Shown here in pieces: positions 1-9,499 of a DNA stretch of 64,000 bases. Origin of the DNA: Streptosporangium lutulentum. GTDB taxonomy: Bacteria; Actinomycetota; Actinomycetes; Streptosporangiales; Streptosporangiaceae. Each line of letters starts with the position of its first letter. Positions within the stretch are counted from its first letter, which is position 1. The notes beneath the pieces were generated by a model. It was not told the DNA's origin. It saw nothing but the letters and a program-made list of their open reading frames with translations, and did no database searches. The DNA is taken from positions 6,448,001-6,512,000 of the forward strand of contig NZ_JAUSQU010000001.1 in NCBI RefSeq assembly GCF_030811455.1, in the 5' to 3' direction. The translations under genes and the position numbers were made by a program.

Positions 1-435
1 GATGCCGTGCGGCGTGCACGGCAGCGGCGCGTCGACCATGTGGACCAGACGTCCCAGGTTGACCGGGTGAAGACCGTCGGCGTCCTTCGCCGGGTCCATC
101 CGCTCGATCAGCGCCAGGGTGTCGAGGTGCCGGGGCAGCGGGAGCTGGACGATGTAACCGGTGCACTCGTCCGAGGCGTTGAGCTCGTCGACGACCGCCT
201 CGACCTCGGCCTGGGTGGCCGTCGCCGGCAGATCCCTGCGGATGGAGGCGATGCCGACCTCGGCGCAGTCACGGTGCTTTCCCGCCACGTAGATCTGGCT
301 GCCGGGGTCGTCACCGACGAGAACGGTGCCGAGTCCGGGGACGATGCCCCGCTCTCCCAGCGCGGCCACCCGTGTCGCGAGGTCCGCCTTGATCTTCGCC
401 GCCGTTGCCTTGCCGTCCAGAATCTGCGCGCTCAT
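1..435 (-). CDS. folD: FolD, methylenetetrahydrofolate dehydrogenase/cyclohydrolase (N-terminal part, cut by window edge)
   Basis: FolD interconverts 5,10-methylene-, 5,10-methenyl- and 10-formyl-tetrahydrofolate in the cytoplasm, supplying the one-carbon units used by PurN and PurH. The first 145 codons are visible and the rest lies before position 1. The protein begins [19 protein letters not shown], and contains the family patterns [17 protein letters not shown] (about residues 34-50), GYIVQLPLP (about 93-101) and [10 protein letters not shown] near residue 118. It starts with ATG at 435. It lies in the same direction as purH and purN, a common actinobacterial grouping. The family assignment is firm; nothing can be said about the C-terminal NADP-binding half. 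Confidence 0.95.
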   Translation of the reverse strand, partial: MSAQILDGKATAAKIKADLATRVAALGERGIVPGLGTVLVGDDPGSQIYVAGKHRDCAEVGIASIRRDLPATATQAEVEAVVDELNASDECTGYIVQLPLPRHLDTLALIERMDPAKDADGLHPVNLGRLVHMVDAPLPCTPHGI

Positions 436-456
436 GGGTTCAATCCTTCCACGAGA

Positions 457-630
457 TCATCCGCGATCCGCTTCCCGCCGCTCGATGATCCTGCGCGTGA
501 AGGGGATCCACTCCATCGCACGCCCGCCGAGGTAGGCCCCGCCCACCGCGAGGATGATCAGCAACCAGGGGCTGGCCCAGAAACCGTTCATGATCACAAA
601 GGCGTTCAGGGCGGTGTCGAGCAAGGGCAT
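457..630 (-). CDS. Small single-pass membrane protein, 57 aa
   Basis: This short frame encodes 57 residues starting MPLLDTALNAFVIMNGF. A hydrophobic stretch at about residues 10-34 (including PWLLIILAVGGAYLGG) could span the membrane once, and the tail is basic and charged (RRIIERREADRG). GGAG lies 7 bases before the ATG, and the stop is only 21 bp ahead of the folD start, so it is probably cotranscribed with folD. I do not recognise a family. Support comes from the ribosome binding site, the position and the plausible membrane topology; the length is short enough that chance cannot be excluded. Confidence 0.55.
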   Translation of the reverse strand: MPLLDTALNAFVIMNGFWASPWLLIILAVGGAYLGGRAMEWIPFTRRIIERREADRG

Positions 631-732
631 GAGGGATCTCCATAGCGGCGAGGGAAGGGATGCTTCACACTAACCGCAGGTCAAACCTTTTTCGCCCAAA
701 AAGTTCTGTCCAATTCGCCACTTTCCTATCTC

Positions 733-773
733 CGGTGTACGGCCGCCACACGCGTCGGCGCGGCCGTACACCG
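733..773 (-). terminator. 13-bp perfect stem-loop after purH
   Basis: CGGTGTACGGCCG at 733-745 pairs exactly with 761-773 around a 15-base loop. It begins 9 bases after the purH stop codon. There is no U-run after it in the purH direction (a run of six T precedes it instead), so it would be a terminator without a U tail or a processing hairpin. Confidence 0.45.
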
Positions 774-782
774 AAAAAAGGA

Positions 783-2327
783 TCAGTGGAAGAAGTGACG
801 GGTGCCCGTGAAGTAGAGGGTGATCCCGGCGGCCTCGGCCGCGGCGATCACCTCTTCGTCCCTGATCGACCCGCCGGGCTCCACGACCGCCTTCACCCCG
901 GCGTCGATGAGGATCTTGAGGCCGTCCGCGAACGGGAAGAACGCGTCGGAGGCCGCCGCGGACCCCTGGGCGCGGTCGCCGGCGCGGGAGACCGCGAGCT
1001 GCGCGGAGTCGACCCGGTTGACCTGACCCATGCCGACGCCGACGCTCGCGCCTCCGGCGGCGAGCAGGATCGCGTTCGACTTCACCGACCGGCAGGCCTT
1101 CCAGGCGAAGGCCAGGTCGGCGAGGACCTCGGCGGAGGCCGCGGGACCCGCCTTGAGCTCCCAGGCGGACGGGTCGTCACCCGGGGCGTTCACCCGGTCG
1201 GTGGTCTGCACCAGCAGGCCGCCGTCGATCCGGCGGGACTCCGCCGCGTTGCCCGGCCCCTTCGGGCAGACCAGCAGCCGGATGTTCTTCTTCGCGGTGA
1301 GCACCGTCAGCGCCTCGGCGGTGAAGCCGGGGGCCACCACGACCTCGGTGAAGACCTCGGCGATCTGCTTGGCCAGCTCCTCCGTCACCTCGCCGTTGAC
1401 CGCGATCACGCCGCCGTAGGCGGAGACCGGATCGCAGGCGTGGGCCTTGCGGTGCGCGTCGGCCACGTCGGCGCCGACCGCGATGCCGCAGGGGTTCTGG
1501 TGCTTGATGATCGCGACGGCGGGCTCGGCGAAGTCCCAGGCGGCCCGCCAGGCGGCGTCGGTGTCGAGGTAGTTGTTGTAGGACATCTCCTTGCCGTGCA
1601 GCTGCTCGGCGTTGGCCAGGCCGTCCTTCTGCCCCGAGTAGAGGGCCGCGCCCTGGTGCGGGTTCTCGCCGTAGCGCAGCGGCGACTTGAGCTTCCAGGC
1701 GGCGCCCATGTAGGACGGCCACGCGCCCTCCTCCGCGGCGTAGACGTCGGCGAACCAGGAGGCCACCGCGGTGTCGTAGGCGGCGGTGTGGGCGTACGCG
1801 ACGGCGGCGAGGCGGCGGCGCTCGGCGAGGGTGAACCCGCCCTCGGCCACCGCGGCGAGCACGTCGTCGTAGGAGCGCGGGTCCACCACGATCGAGGCGG
1901 TGCCGTGGTTCTTGGCCGCGGCCCGGATCATCGCGGGACCGCCGATGTCGATCTGCTCCACGCACTCGCTGTCGGAGGCGCCGGAGTCGACGGTCTCCTG
2001 GAACGGGTAGAGGTTGACCACGACCAGCTCGAACGGTTCGATCTCCAGCTCTTCGAGCTGCTTGACGTGGGCCGGATTGCCGCTGTCGGCCAGCAGACCG
2101 GCGTGCACCCGCGGGTGCAGGGTCTTGACGCGGCCGTCGAGGCACTCGGGGAACCCGGTCAGCGACTCGACCGGGGTGACGGGAACGCCGAAGGAGGCGA
2201 TCTTCGCGGCGGTACCCCCGGTGGAGACGATCTCGACGTTCGCGGCGTCGAGCCCGCGGGCCAGCTGCTCCAGCCCGCTCTTGTCATACACCGCGATCAA
2301 CGCGCGCCGGATGGCGATGCGGGTCAC
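783..2327 (-). CDS. purH: PurH, bifunctional AICAR formyltransferase/IMP cyclohydrolase
   Basis: PurH catalyses the last two steps of IMP synthesis: formyl transfer from 10-formyl-THF to AICAR, then ring closure. The 514-residue length is normal. The N-terminal MGS-like cyclohydrolase domain shows STGGTA (about 33-38), VESLTGFPE and [15 protein letters not shown]. The AICAR transformylase part shows [19 protein letters not shown] and the catalytic KH pair in [10 protein letters not shown]. The start is GTG at 2327, preceded by a perfect AGGAGG with 8-base spacing; an upstream in-frame extension to 2411 lacks such a site. It follows purN by 151 bp in the same direction and folD lies downstream, so purine and folate steps cluster here. 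Confidence 0.97.
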   Translation of the reverse strand: MTRIAIRRALIAVYDKSGLEQLARGLDAANVEIVSTGGTAAKIASFGVPVTPVESLTGFPECLDGRVKTLHPRVHAGLLADSGNPAHVKQLEELEIEPFELVVVNLYPFQETVDSGASDSECVEQIDIGGPAMIRAAAKNHGTASIVVDPRSYDDVLAAVAEGGFTLAERRRLAAVAYAHTAAYDTAVASWFADVYAAEEGAWPSYMGAAWKLKSPLRYGENPHQGAALYSGQKDGLANAEQLHGKEMSYNNYLDTDAAWRAAWDFAEPAVAIIKHQNPCGIAVGADVADAHRKAHACDPVSAYGGVIAVNGEVTEELAKQIAEVFTEVVVAPGFTAEALTVLTAKKNIRLLVCPKGPGNAAESRRIDGGLLVQTTDRVNAPGDDPSAWELKAGPAASAEVLADLAFAWKACRSVKSNAILLAAGGASVGVGMGQVNRVDSAQLAVSRAGDRAQGSAAASDAFFPFADGLKILIDAGVKAVVEPGGSIRDEEVIAAAEAAGITLYFTGTRHFFH

Positions 2328-2478
2328 TTCGTGGTCCTCCTGTTTGGTTCCGGTTTTCCGTTGACGACCCGGCGCGTTCGCCGGACCGTCCGGAGTCGGC
2401 GAGATGCTCACTAGGCCGCCCGAACTCGCTGAACGACCCCTGCTCGACGAACCCCCCAGCTCACTGGCCGCATCCAGG

Positions 2479-3096
2479 CTAGCCGGACCGTCCGAGGCGG
2501 ACGTTCCGGCCCGTGACGGTCCAGCCCTCGCGGGCCATCCGGCCGACGGTCTCGACCAGCAGGCTCCGCTCGACGCCCTTGATGCGCCGGTGCAGGGTCT
2601 CCTCGTCGTCGCCGTCGAGCACGGGCACCGCCTCCTGGGCGATGATCGGCCCTGTGTCGACCCCGGCGTCGGCGAGCATCACCGTGCAGCCGGTGATCCG
2701 CACGCCGTACGAGAGGGCGTCGCGGACCCCGTGCGCGCCGGGGAAGGCGGGCAGCAGCGCGGGGTGGGTGTTGAGCACCGGGAAGGAGTTCAGGGTGGGC
2801 GCACCGAGGATCTTCATGAAACCCGCGCAGACCACAAGATCGGGTTTGTACTCCGCGATCCGGGCGGCGAGCTCCCGATCCCACGCCTCACGGGTGGGGT
2901 GGTCGCCGAGTTTCTCCACGAAGATCGGCACATCGGCGCGCCGCGCGCGGGCCAGACCTTCGATGCCGTCGCGATCCGCACCTACCGCCACGATCCGGGC
3001 GCCGTAATTTTCGTCTGCCACAGCGTCCAACAAGGCCTGTAGGTTGGTTCCAGAACCGGATACGAGGACCACAAGCCGAACGGCCTGAGATGACAC
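2479..3096 (-). CDS. purN: PurN, phosphoribosylglycinamide formyltransferase 1
   Basis: This folate-dependent GAR transformylase converts GAR to formyl-GAR. The 205-residue protein opens with the nucleotide-binding loop [16 protein letters not shown] and carries the catalytic region [19 protein letters not shown] (the N and H of the family active site) followed by [10 protein letters not shown]. It is the first gene of a leftward run purN-purH-(small ORF)-folD. The start at 3096 is an ATG. In many actinobacteria purN lies directly beside a DUF6350 gene; here dnaE and another gene lie between the two. Confidence 0.96.
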   Translation of the reverse strand: MSSQAVRLVVLVSGSGTNLQALLDAVADENYGARIVAVGADRDGIEGLARARRADVPIFVEKLGDHPTREAWDRELAARIAEYKPDLVVCAGFMKILGAPTLNSFPVLNTHPALLPAFPGAHGVRDALSYGVRITGCTVMLADAGVDTGPIIAQEAVPVLDGDDEETLHRRIKGVERSLLVETVGRMAREGWTVTGRNVRLGRSG

Positions 3097-3175
3097 CGAC
3101 GCACTCCATTCGGACGGGGACTCACGCCGTTGCCAGGGTATCCGCCTGTCCGAACCCGCGATGCAAGGAGCTCAC

Positions 3176-3583
3176 GTGACACTACCCGTCCAGGCACGGC
3201 CGTCGGAGGGCGCGGGGCGGCGGGCACTGCTGCTCGCGGTCGCCGCGGTGGTGATGACGCTGGTGCTCCCCCTGGCGGGACTCGTCATGTCGATCTTCGC
3301 CCTCGTCGCCTCGATCCGGGCGATCCGGACCCTGCGGTCCGTGACCAAGCCCGTGGGCATCGCGGTCACCGGCATCGTCCTGTCGGTGATCGCCCTGCTG
3401 ATCTGCCTGTCGGTGACGGTCCTGCAGCTCTACTTCAGCAGCGAGCTGACCACCTACTCCGAGTGCCGGAGGGGCGCGGGCACCGTCACCTCCCAGAACG
3501 AGTGCGTGGACCAGCTCGAACGGGCGATGGAGACGAGACTGTCCCTCCCGGCCGGCACGATCCAGTTCCCCTTCCCTCCCTGA
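3176..3583 (+). CDS. Small two-helix membrane protein, DUF4190-like
   Basis: This 135-residue protein has two strong hydrophobic segments, at about residues 19-44 (LLLAVAAVVMTLVLPLAGLV) and 57-83 (GIAVTGIVLSVIALLICLSV), with a short linker between them, and a C-terminal outside or periplasm-like tail with two cysteines (SECRRG and NECVD). That layout resembles DUF4190-type proteins, but I cannot confirm the family. I chose GTG at 3176 because AAGGAG lies 5 bases before it; an ATG at 3161 has no such site. It is transcribed away from purN. The stop codon lies inside the first units of an octamer repeat array. Confidence 0.7.
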   Translation: MTLPVQARPSEGAGRRALLLAVAAVVMTLVLPLAGLVMSIFALVASIRAIRTLRSVTKPVGIAVTGIVLSVIALLICLSVTVLQLYFSSELTTYSECRRGAGTVTSQNECVDQLERAMETRLSLPAGTIQFPFPP

Positions 3584-3690
3584 GCCCCTGAGCTCTCGGG
3601 TCCCTGAGCCCCTGAGCCCCTGAGCTCTCGGGCCCTTGAGTCCTCGGGCTCTCGGGCCCCTGAGTCCCTGATCCCCTGGGCTCTCGGGCC
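3579..3690. repeat. Octamer tandem repeat, about 14 units
   Basis: Fourteen consecutive 8-base units follow the pattern C(C/T)(C/T)G(A/G)G(C/T)(C/T); variants include CCTGAGCC, CCTGAGCT and CTCGGGCC. The array begins across the stop codon of the preceding gene. The remaining sequence up to dnaE at 3910 contains no gene I can support, only the presumed dnaE promoter region. Confidence 0.85.
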
Positions 3691-3909
3691 CTGAGCCGCC
3701 TCCCGCGCCCGGCGCCCGCCGGAGTGGCGAATCACACACGAGCGCCCCCGCCGCGGCTCGATGGAGTGCGACCACGGCGATCCGGCGCGGGCGTCCGCGA
3801 TCCGGGAAATCACCCTGCCGGATGCGGGCTCGGACGTACGGCCACGGCCGTGTTCGTCGTAATCTGAAGTGACTCTGTCGTATGTCTGTGACAACCAAGG
3901 ACGGTTCGG

Positions 3910-6900
3910 GTGTCCGACTCGTTTGTACATCTGCATGTTCACACTGAGTACTCCATGCTCGACGGAGCCGCCCGTTTGAAGCAGATGTTCAAACAGGTGG
4001 GTGATCTCGGCATGCCCGCCATCGCGATCACCGACCACGGCAACATGCACGGGGCCTACGACTTCTACAAGCAGGCCACCGGCGCCGGGATCAAGCCGAT
4101 CATCGGCATCGAGGCCTACGTCGCCCCGGCCTCCAGGAACCAGAAGAAGCCGGTGCTCTGGGGTGAGCCCCACCAGAAGCGCGACGACGTCTCGGCGGGT
4201 GGCTACTACACCCACATGACGATCTGGGCGAAGAACGCCAAGGGCCTGAGCAACCTGATGAAGCTCTCCTCGCGCGCCTACACCGAGGGCTTCGTCCGCA
4301 AGTGGGCCCGGATGGACGCCGAGATCCTCGCTGAGCACTCCGAGGGCCTGATGGCCACGACCGGCTGCCCGTCGGGCGAGGTCCAGACCCGTCTGCGCCT
4401 CGGACAGTACGACGAGGCGGTCGCGGCGGCGGCGAAGTTCCAGGAGCTCTTCGGCAAGGACAACTACTACCTGGAGATCATGGACCACGGGCTCGACATC
4501 GAGCGCCGGGTCCGCGACGGCCTGACCCGCATCTCCAAAGAGCTGAACATCCCGCCGCTGGTCACCAACGACTCGCACTACACCTACGAGTCGGACGCGA
4601 CCTCCCACGACGCGCTCCTGTGCATCCAGACCGGCAAGCAGCTCTCCGATCCCGACCGGTTCCGCTTCGACGGCAGCGGCTACTACATCAAGGACGCCGA
4701 CGAGATGCGCGCGGTGGACTCCTCGGACCTGTGGGCCGAGGGCTGCCGCAACACGCTGCTGGTCGCCGAGAAGGTCGATCCGACCGGCATGTTCGGCTTC
4801 AAGAACCTGATGCCGACCTTCCCCATCCCCGAGGGGGACACCGAGGAGAGCTGGTTCCGCAAGGAGGTCTGGCGGGGCATGGAGCGCCGCTTCCCCGAGG
4901 GAGCCGACGAGGAGCACCGGGCGCAGGCCGAGTTCGAGATGAACGTCATCCTGCAGATGGGGTTCCCCTCCTACTTCCTCGTGGTCGCCGACTTCATCAT
5001 GTGGGCGAAGAACAACGGCATCCGGGTCGGTCCCGGCCGTGGCTCGGCGGCCGGCTCGCTGGTCGCGTACGCGCTGGGCATCACCGACCTCGACCCGCTG
5101 CCGCACGGCCTGATCTTCGAACGGTTCCTCAATCCCGACCGCGTCTCCATGCCCGACGTCGACATCGACTTCGACGAACGTCGGCGCGGTGACGTGATCC
5201 GTTACGTGACGGAGAAGTACGGCGTGGACAAGGTCGCGATGATCGCGACCTTCGGCACCATCAAGGCGAAGGCCGCCATCAAGGACGCGGCCCGCGTCCT
5301 CGGTCATCCGTACGCGCTGGGCGACAAGGTCTCCAAGGCGTTCCCGCCCGCGGTGATGGGCAAGGACATCCCGCTGTCGGGCATCTTCGACAAGGACCAC
5401 CCGCGCTTCAACGAGGCCGGTGAGCTGCGCAGGCTGTACGAGGAGGACGTCGACGTCAAGTCGGCGATGGACCTCGGCAGGGGCCTGGAGGGCCTGATCC
5501 GGCAGACCGGCGTGCACGCCGCCGGCGTCATCATGTCCTCGGAGGTGCTGACCGACTACATCCCGATCATGCGCCGCGACTCCGACGGTGTGATCATCAC
5601 GCAGTTCGACTACCCGACCTGCGAGACGCTCGGCCTGCTCAAGATGGACTTCCTGGGCCTGCGCAACCTCACGATCATCGACGACTGCCTGAAGATGATC
5701 GAGGCCAACACCGGCAACGCGATCGACCTGCTCAAGCTCCCGCTGGACGACGCCAGGGCCTACGAACTCCTGGCCCGCGGCGACACCCTGGGCGTGTTCC
5801 AGGTCGACGGCGGCGGCATGCGATCACTGCTGCGGCTGATGAAGCCCGACAACTTCGAGGACATCTCGGCGGCGCTCGCGCTCTACCGGCCGGGTCCGAT
5901 GGGCGCGAACTCCCACACCAACTACGCGCTGCGCAAGAACGGCCAGCAGGAGATCACCCCGATCCACTCCGAGCTGGAAGCGCCGCTCCAGGAGATCCTC
6001 GGCACGACCTACGGCCTGATCGTCTATCAGGAGCAGGTCATGGCCATCGCGCAGAAGGTCGCCGGGTTCTCCCTCGGCAAAGCCGACCTGCTCCGCCGCG
6101 CGATGGGCAAGAAGAAGAAGTCGGAGCTGGACAAGCAGTACGAGTCGTTCGAGCAGGGCATGAAGGACAACGGCTACTCCGCCGCCGCCATCAAGTCCCT
6201 CTGGGACATCCTGCTGCCCTTCTCCGACTACGCCTTCAACAAGGCGCACACCGCCGCCTACGGCCTGGTCTGCTACTGGACCGCCTACCTCAAGGCCAAC
6301 TATCCCGCCGAGTACATGGCCGGTCTGCTGACCTCGGTCAAGGACGACAAGGACAAGTCGGCCCTCTACCTCAACGAGTGCCGGCGCATGGGCATCAAGG
6401 TGCTCCCCCCGGACGTCAACGACTCCGACTTCGACTTCACCCCGCGCGGCACCGACGTCCGTTTCGGCCTGTCGGCCATCCGAAACGTCGGCGGCAACGT
6501 GGTCGACGGCATCCTTTCCGCGCGCAGGGAGAAGACCCGCTTCGCCGACTTCAAGGACTTTCTGAACAAGGTTCCGATGGTCGTCTGCAACAAGCGGGTC
6601 ATCGAGTCGCTGATCAAGGCGGGTGCCTTCGACTCGTTCGGGCACGTGCGCAAGGGCCTGGTGATGGTTCACGAGCAGGCCGTCGACAACATCATCGGGA
6701 TCAAGAAGAACGAGGCCCAGGGACAGGACTCCCTGTTCGGCGCCATGGAGGGGACCGAGGACCAGACCTTCGACGTGCAGATCCCCGTCGGGGAATGGGA
6801 CAAGAACACCCTGCTCCAGTTCGAGCGCGAGATGCTCGGCCTCTACGTCTCCGACCACCCCCTCTTCGGCGTGGAGCACATCCTCGCCTCGGGAGCCGAC

Positions 6901-7431
6901 TGCTCGGTCGCCGCGCTCCAGGAGGAGAACCGCCCCGACGGCCAGATCGTCACCGTCGGCGGCATCCTGAGCGGCGTCCAGCGCAAGGTCACCAAAAAGG
7001 GCGACACCTGGGTCCTGACCACGCTGGAGGACCTGGAGGGCGCCATCGAGGTGATGATCTTCCCGTCGGCGTACCAGCTCTGCTCGACCGTGCTCGCCGA
7101 GGACGCCATCGTCTTCGTCAAGGGCCGCCTGGACAAGCGCGAGGACGTCGGCAAGATCATCGCCATGGAGGTCACGGCCCCCGACCTGAGCCGCGAGGCC
7201 GGAGGCGCCCTGGCCGTCAGCCTCGCCCTGACCCGCGCCACTCCCCCGCTCATCGGCCGTCTCAAAGAGGTGCTGACCGCCCACCCCGGCACCACCGAGG
7301 TGCACCTGCAGGTCCACAACGGCAGCAAGACCACCGTCATGCGCCTCGACGACCGTCTCCGCGTATCACCGTCCCCGTCGCTGATGGGCGATCTCAAGCA
7401 ACTCCTGGGACCCGCCTGCCTCGGCGCCTGA
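3910..7431 (+). CDS. dnaE: DnaE, DNA polymerase III alpha subunit (DnaE1 type)
   Basis: This is the catalytic subunit of the replicative polymerase, 1,173 residues, typical of DnaE1. The N-terminal PHP domain starts HLHVHTEYSMLDGA and includes ITDHGNMHGAYDFY. The polymerase active site shows PDVDIDFDERRRGDV at about residues 415-429, with a third conserved aspartate in the KMDFLGLRN segment near residue 580. The beta-clamp binding motif QDSLF is near residue 939, and an OB-fold (GQIVTVGGILSGVQ) begins near residue 1011. It starts with GTG at 3910. The location between purN and DUF6350 is unusual to me; dnaE is more often near lspA and rluD in actinobacteria. Confidence 0.97.
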   Translation: MSDSFVHLHVHTEYSMLDGAARLKQMFKQVGDLGMPAIAITDHGNMHGAYDFYKQATGAGIKPIIGIEAYVAPASRNQKKPVLWGEPHQKRDDVSAGGYYTHMTIWAKNAKGLSNLMKLSSRAYTEGFVRKWARMDAEILAEHSEGLMATTGCPSGEVQTRLRLGQYDEAVAAAAKFQELFGKDNYYLEIMDHGLDIERRVRDGLTRISKELNIPPLVTNDSHYTYESDATSHDALLCIQTGKQLSDPDRFRFDGSGYYIKDADEMRAVDSSDLWAEGCRNTLLVAEKVDPTGMFGFKNLMPTFPIPEGDTEESWFRKEVWRGMERRFPEGADEEHRAQAEFEMNVILQMGFPSYFLVVADFIMWAKNNGIRVGPGRGSAAGSLVAYALGITDLDPLPHGLIFERFLNPDRVSMPDVDIDFDERRRGDVIRYVTEKYGVDKVAMIATFGTIKAKAAIKDAARVLGHPYALGDKVSKAFPPAVMGKDIPLSGIFDKDHPRFNEAGELRRLYEEDVDVKSAMDLGRGLEGLIRQTGVHAAGVIMSSEVLTDYIPIMRRDSDGVIITQFDYPTCETLGLLKMDFLGLRNLTIIDDCLKMIEANTGNAIDLLKLPLDDARAYELLARGDTLGVFQVDGGGMRSLLRLMKPDNFEDISAALALYRPGPMGANSHTNYALRKNGQQEITPIHSELEAPLQEILGTTYGLIVYQEQVMAIAQKVAGFSLGKADLLRRAMGKKKKSELDKQYESFEQGMKDNGYSAAAIKSLWDILLPFSDYAFNKAHTAAYGLVCYWTAYLKANYPAEYMAGLLTSVKDDKDKSALYLNECRRMGIKVLPPDVNDSDFDFTPRGTDVRFGLSAIRNVGGNVVDGILSARREKTRFADFKDFLNKVPMVVCNKRVIESLIKAGAFDSFGHVRKGLVMVHEQAVDNIIGIKKNEAQGQDSLFGAMEGTEDQTFDVQIPVGEWDKNTLLQFEREMLGLYVSDHPLFGVEHILASGADCSVAALQEENRPDGQIVTVGGILSGVQRKVTKKGDTWVLTTLEDLEGAIEVMIFPSAYQLCSTVLAEDAIVFVKGRLDKREDVGKIIAMEVTAPDLSREAGGALAVSLALTRATPPLIGRLKEVLTAHPGTTEVHLQVHNGSKTTVMRLDDRLRVSPSPSLMGDLKQLLGPACLGA

Positions 7432-7447
7432 CGAGCTCACGCGGGGG

Positions 7448-7490
7448 CCCCACGGTGCGAGCCCGCCCGCGCGGGATCGCGACCGTGGGG
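7448..7490. terminator. Stem-loop between convergent dnaE and DUF6350 genes
   Basis: CCCCACGGT at 7448-7456 pairs with ACCGTGGGG at 7482-7490; the loop contains further GC-rich pairing. It sits in the 76-bp gap between convergent stops and could stop transcription from both sides. There is no U-run. Confidence 0.5.
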
Positions 7491-7507
7491 GCCGCCCGCC
7501 CGCGCCC

Positions 7508-9172
7508 TCAGTCGCGATCCCAGGCGTAGGGGTCCACGTAGATCACGTGGCCGCCCTTGTCGTCGGACTCGTCGACGATGTCGCGCCGGGGCGGTCGCGG
7601 CGGCTCGGGGCGGCTGGTCTTCGGCGGGCTCTCCGCCGCCGCCGACGCGTGCTCGTCCTGCCAGTCGTCTCTGATGACCGGAATCGGCTGGGTGTCGCAC
7701 TCCGTGGCGTCCATCCAGTGGCCGGGGAGCGTGCTGCGGGCCTCCTCCGAGTCGGCCAGCCCGACCTTGCTGGCCACCGACCCGGCGGCTTTGGCGATCT
7801 TGACGCTCGCCTTGCGGACCGGCGCGGTGGCCGTTCCGACCTTCGCCGCGGCCTTGGTGACGGCCGTGTTGTGCCCTCGGAAGATCAGCCACCAGTTGGC
7901 CAGCCCCGCGGCGATCCCCGCGGCGACACCCACCTCCAGCGTCACCGAGAGCATGACCTGCCAGGCCTCCGGCCCCAGGGAGGAGAGCCGCGCGCCGCCG
8001 AGCGAGCCGCCGGACAGCGCGGCCAGCAGCCCGGCCGCCACCCCCGTCACCAGCCCGCAGACGAACCCCCACAGCGGCGCGCCCTCGTACGAGGGCGAGG
8101 GCGAGATCCGGACGACCAGGACGCCCGCCACCGCCCCGGCCACGAACGGCACCGCGATCACCAACATCACCCAGCCCGGGGTCGGGCCCGCCTCCGGCAA
8201 CGCCCCCAGGATCGGCAGGCTCGGCACCGTGCCGAGCTGGACTCCCGTCGGCGCGACCAGCGTGCCGGTGCCGACGGCGAAGCCGGGGCCGACGATGTAG
8301 GCCATCGCCCAGATGAACACGTTGGGGAGATAGAGCCCCTGGACCAGCAGGAGCAGCAGGCCCCCGACGAAGCCGGGTGACAGGACGCCGGACAGTTCAC
8401 GGACCTGCCCGAAGTTCACCACGATGGCGCCGAGCACCATGACGGCGCCCGCCACGAGCATGATCGCCAGAGCCGCGGACGAGCCGATCACGACCGAACG
8501 CAGCCGCTCGGGCAGCAGGCGCAGCATCAGGCGCCACGGCCCGATCGTCCTGGCGGTGGCCAGGGAGCCCGCGATGAAGGCCAGCACGAGGTGGCTGATC
8601 AGCGTTTCGGCGAGGAAGGGCTGGGTGATCTCGTTCCGGGTGATCAGGGCGATCATTCCGGCCAGCAGCGCGTACGGCGCCGCCAGCGAGATGCCTGCCT
8701 GGGCGACCAGCACCAGCTGGGCCCTGCGGCGGGCGATGGCCACGTCCTTGGGGGTGTTCTTGGGCAGCCGGGCGGGCAGGCGCAGGCGCAGGTCCGCGTC
8801 ACGGGCCATCCAGATGCCCGCGCGGTACAGCAGGAACGCCGGGAGCACCGTCAGCCCGAGCGGGAGCAGGCCGACCGATCCGCCGGGGATCGCGAACCCC
8901 GCGTGGTGAGCGGCCAGCCAGAGCTGCGCCGCGGTGCGGAACACCCCCGGCAGGCCGGCGCCGAGCGCGCCCCGGGGAGAGGCCACCCAGCCGACCAGAG
9001 TGAGCGTGGTGAGCACCGCCAGGCCCGCTCCGAGCGTCCAGGCGGCGGCGAGCATTCCGGAGACGGGAAGCGGCCGACGGACATCGTCGTCGTCACCCGT
9101 GACGCCAGGCAGGGGGATTCGGCTGAGGACGTTGCGAGGCGCGGTCCGGAGCTGATCGAAAAGGGCCGTCAC
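7508..9172 (-). CDS. DUF6350 family polytopic membrane protein
   Basis: This is a large integral membrane protein of about 554 residues with roughly ten or more hydrophobic helices, from GMLAAAWTLGAGLAVLTTL near residue 40 to MLSVTLEVGVAAGIAAGLA near residue 435, then a charged cytoplasmic-looking tail of about 110 residues ending VIYVDPYAWDRD. Sequence style and position beside sucCD match the DUF6350 proteins common in actinobacteria; function is unknown. The start is uncertain: GTG at 9172 gives a sensible N-terminus but has no clear ribosome binding site, and an ATG further upstream in the same frame is possible. It is separated from sucD by 309 bp containing repeats. Confidence 0.85.
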   Translation of the reverse strand: MTALFDQLRTAPRNVLSRIPLPGVTGDDDDVRRPLPVSGMLAAAWTLGAGLAVLTTLTLVGWVASPRGALGAGLPGVFRTAAQLWLAAHHAGFAIPGGSVGLLPLGLTVLPAFLLYRAGIWMARDADLRLRLPARLPKNTPKDVAIARRRAQLVLVAQAGISLAAPYALLAGMIALITRNEITQPFLAETLISHLVLAFIAGSLATARTIGPWRLMLRLLPERLRSVVIGSSAALAIMLVAGAVMVLGAIVVNFGQVRELSGVLSPGFVGGLLLLLVQGLYLPNVFIWAMAYIVGPGFAVGTGTLVAPTGVQLGTVPSLPILGALPEAGPTPGWVMLVIAVPFVAGAVAGVLVVRISPSPSYEGAPLWGFVCGLVTGVAAGLLAALSGGSLGGARLSSLGPEAWQVMLSVTLEVGVAAGIAAGLANWWLIFRGHNTAVTKAAAKVGTATAPVRKASVKIAKAAGSVASKVGLADSEEARSTLPGHWMDATECDTQPIPVIRDDWQDEHASAAAESPPKTSRPEPPRPPRRDIVDESDDKGGHVIYVDPYAWDRD

Positions 9173-9428
9173 AATAGTCGATGGTCTCAGGATCTTCGGT
9201 GTGAAAGAGACTCCTTCGCCCCCGCGTGTCGCGCCGCAGGGCATCGGTGGCACCCGCCGTACGACAGGGAAGGCGCCCGGCGCGGTGCCGGACGCCTTCC
9301 TGACGGTCGAACCGGTGTGCCCCACCGCTTTCGCGAAACAGGACGAACCAGCAGGTCCGCACGACTATCACCGAACTGGGATCAAGCCAACGGACCTATA
9401 TGAATCTCACCGGACCAGGGGTGAACCC

Positions 9429-9499
9429 GCGGGCCCGCACGGCTTTCGCCGAATCGCGGGCCCGCATGACCTTCGGCCGGACTAGCGGGCCTGCATGAC
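9429..9499. repeat. Three copies of a 15-bp element derived from the sucD 3' end
   Basis: The 15-mer GCGGGCCTGCATGAC at 9485-9499 is the last part of sucD plus its stop region, read on the plus strand. Near-copies occur at 9456-9470 and 9429-9443. Spacing is 27 and 29 bp. The core GCGGGCCCGC of the two outer copies is itself palindromic. The rest of the 9173-9481 gap holds nothing else I can identify. Confidence 0.75.

Noticed and set aside
660-2414. A 584-codon plus-strand open frame opposite purH
   Set aside because: It mirrors purH codon by codon in high-GC DNA, has low-complexity Arg/Gly/Asp-rich translation and no recognisable domain.
3454-5517. A 687-codon minus-strand open frame opposite dnaE
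   Set aside because: It is an antisense shadow of dnaE and the octamer array; no domain and no ribosome binding site.
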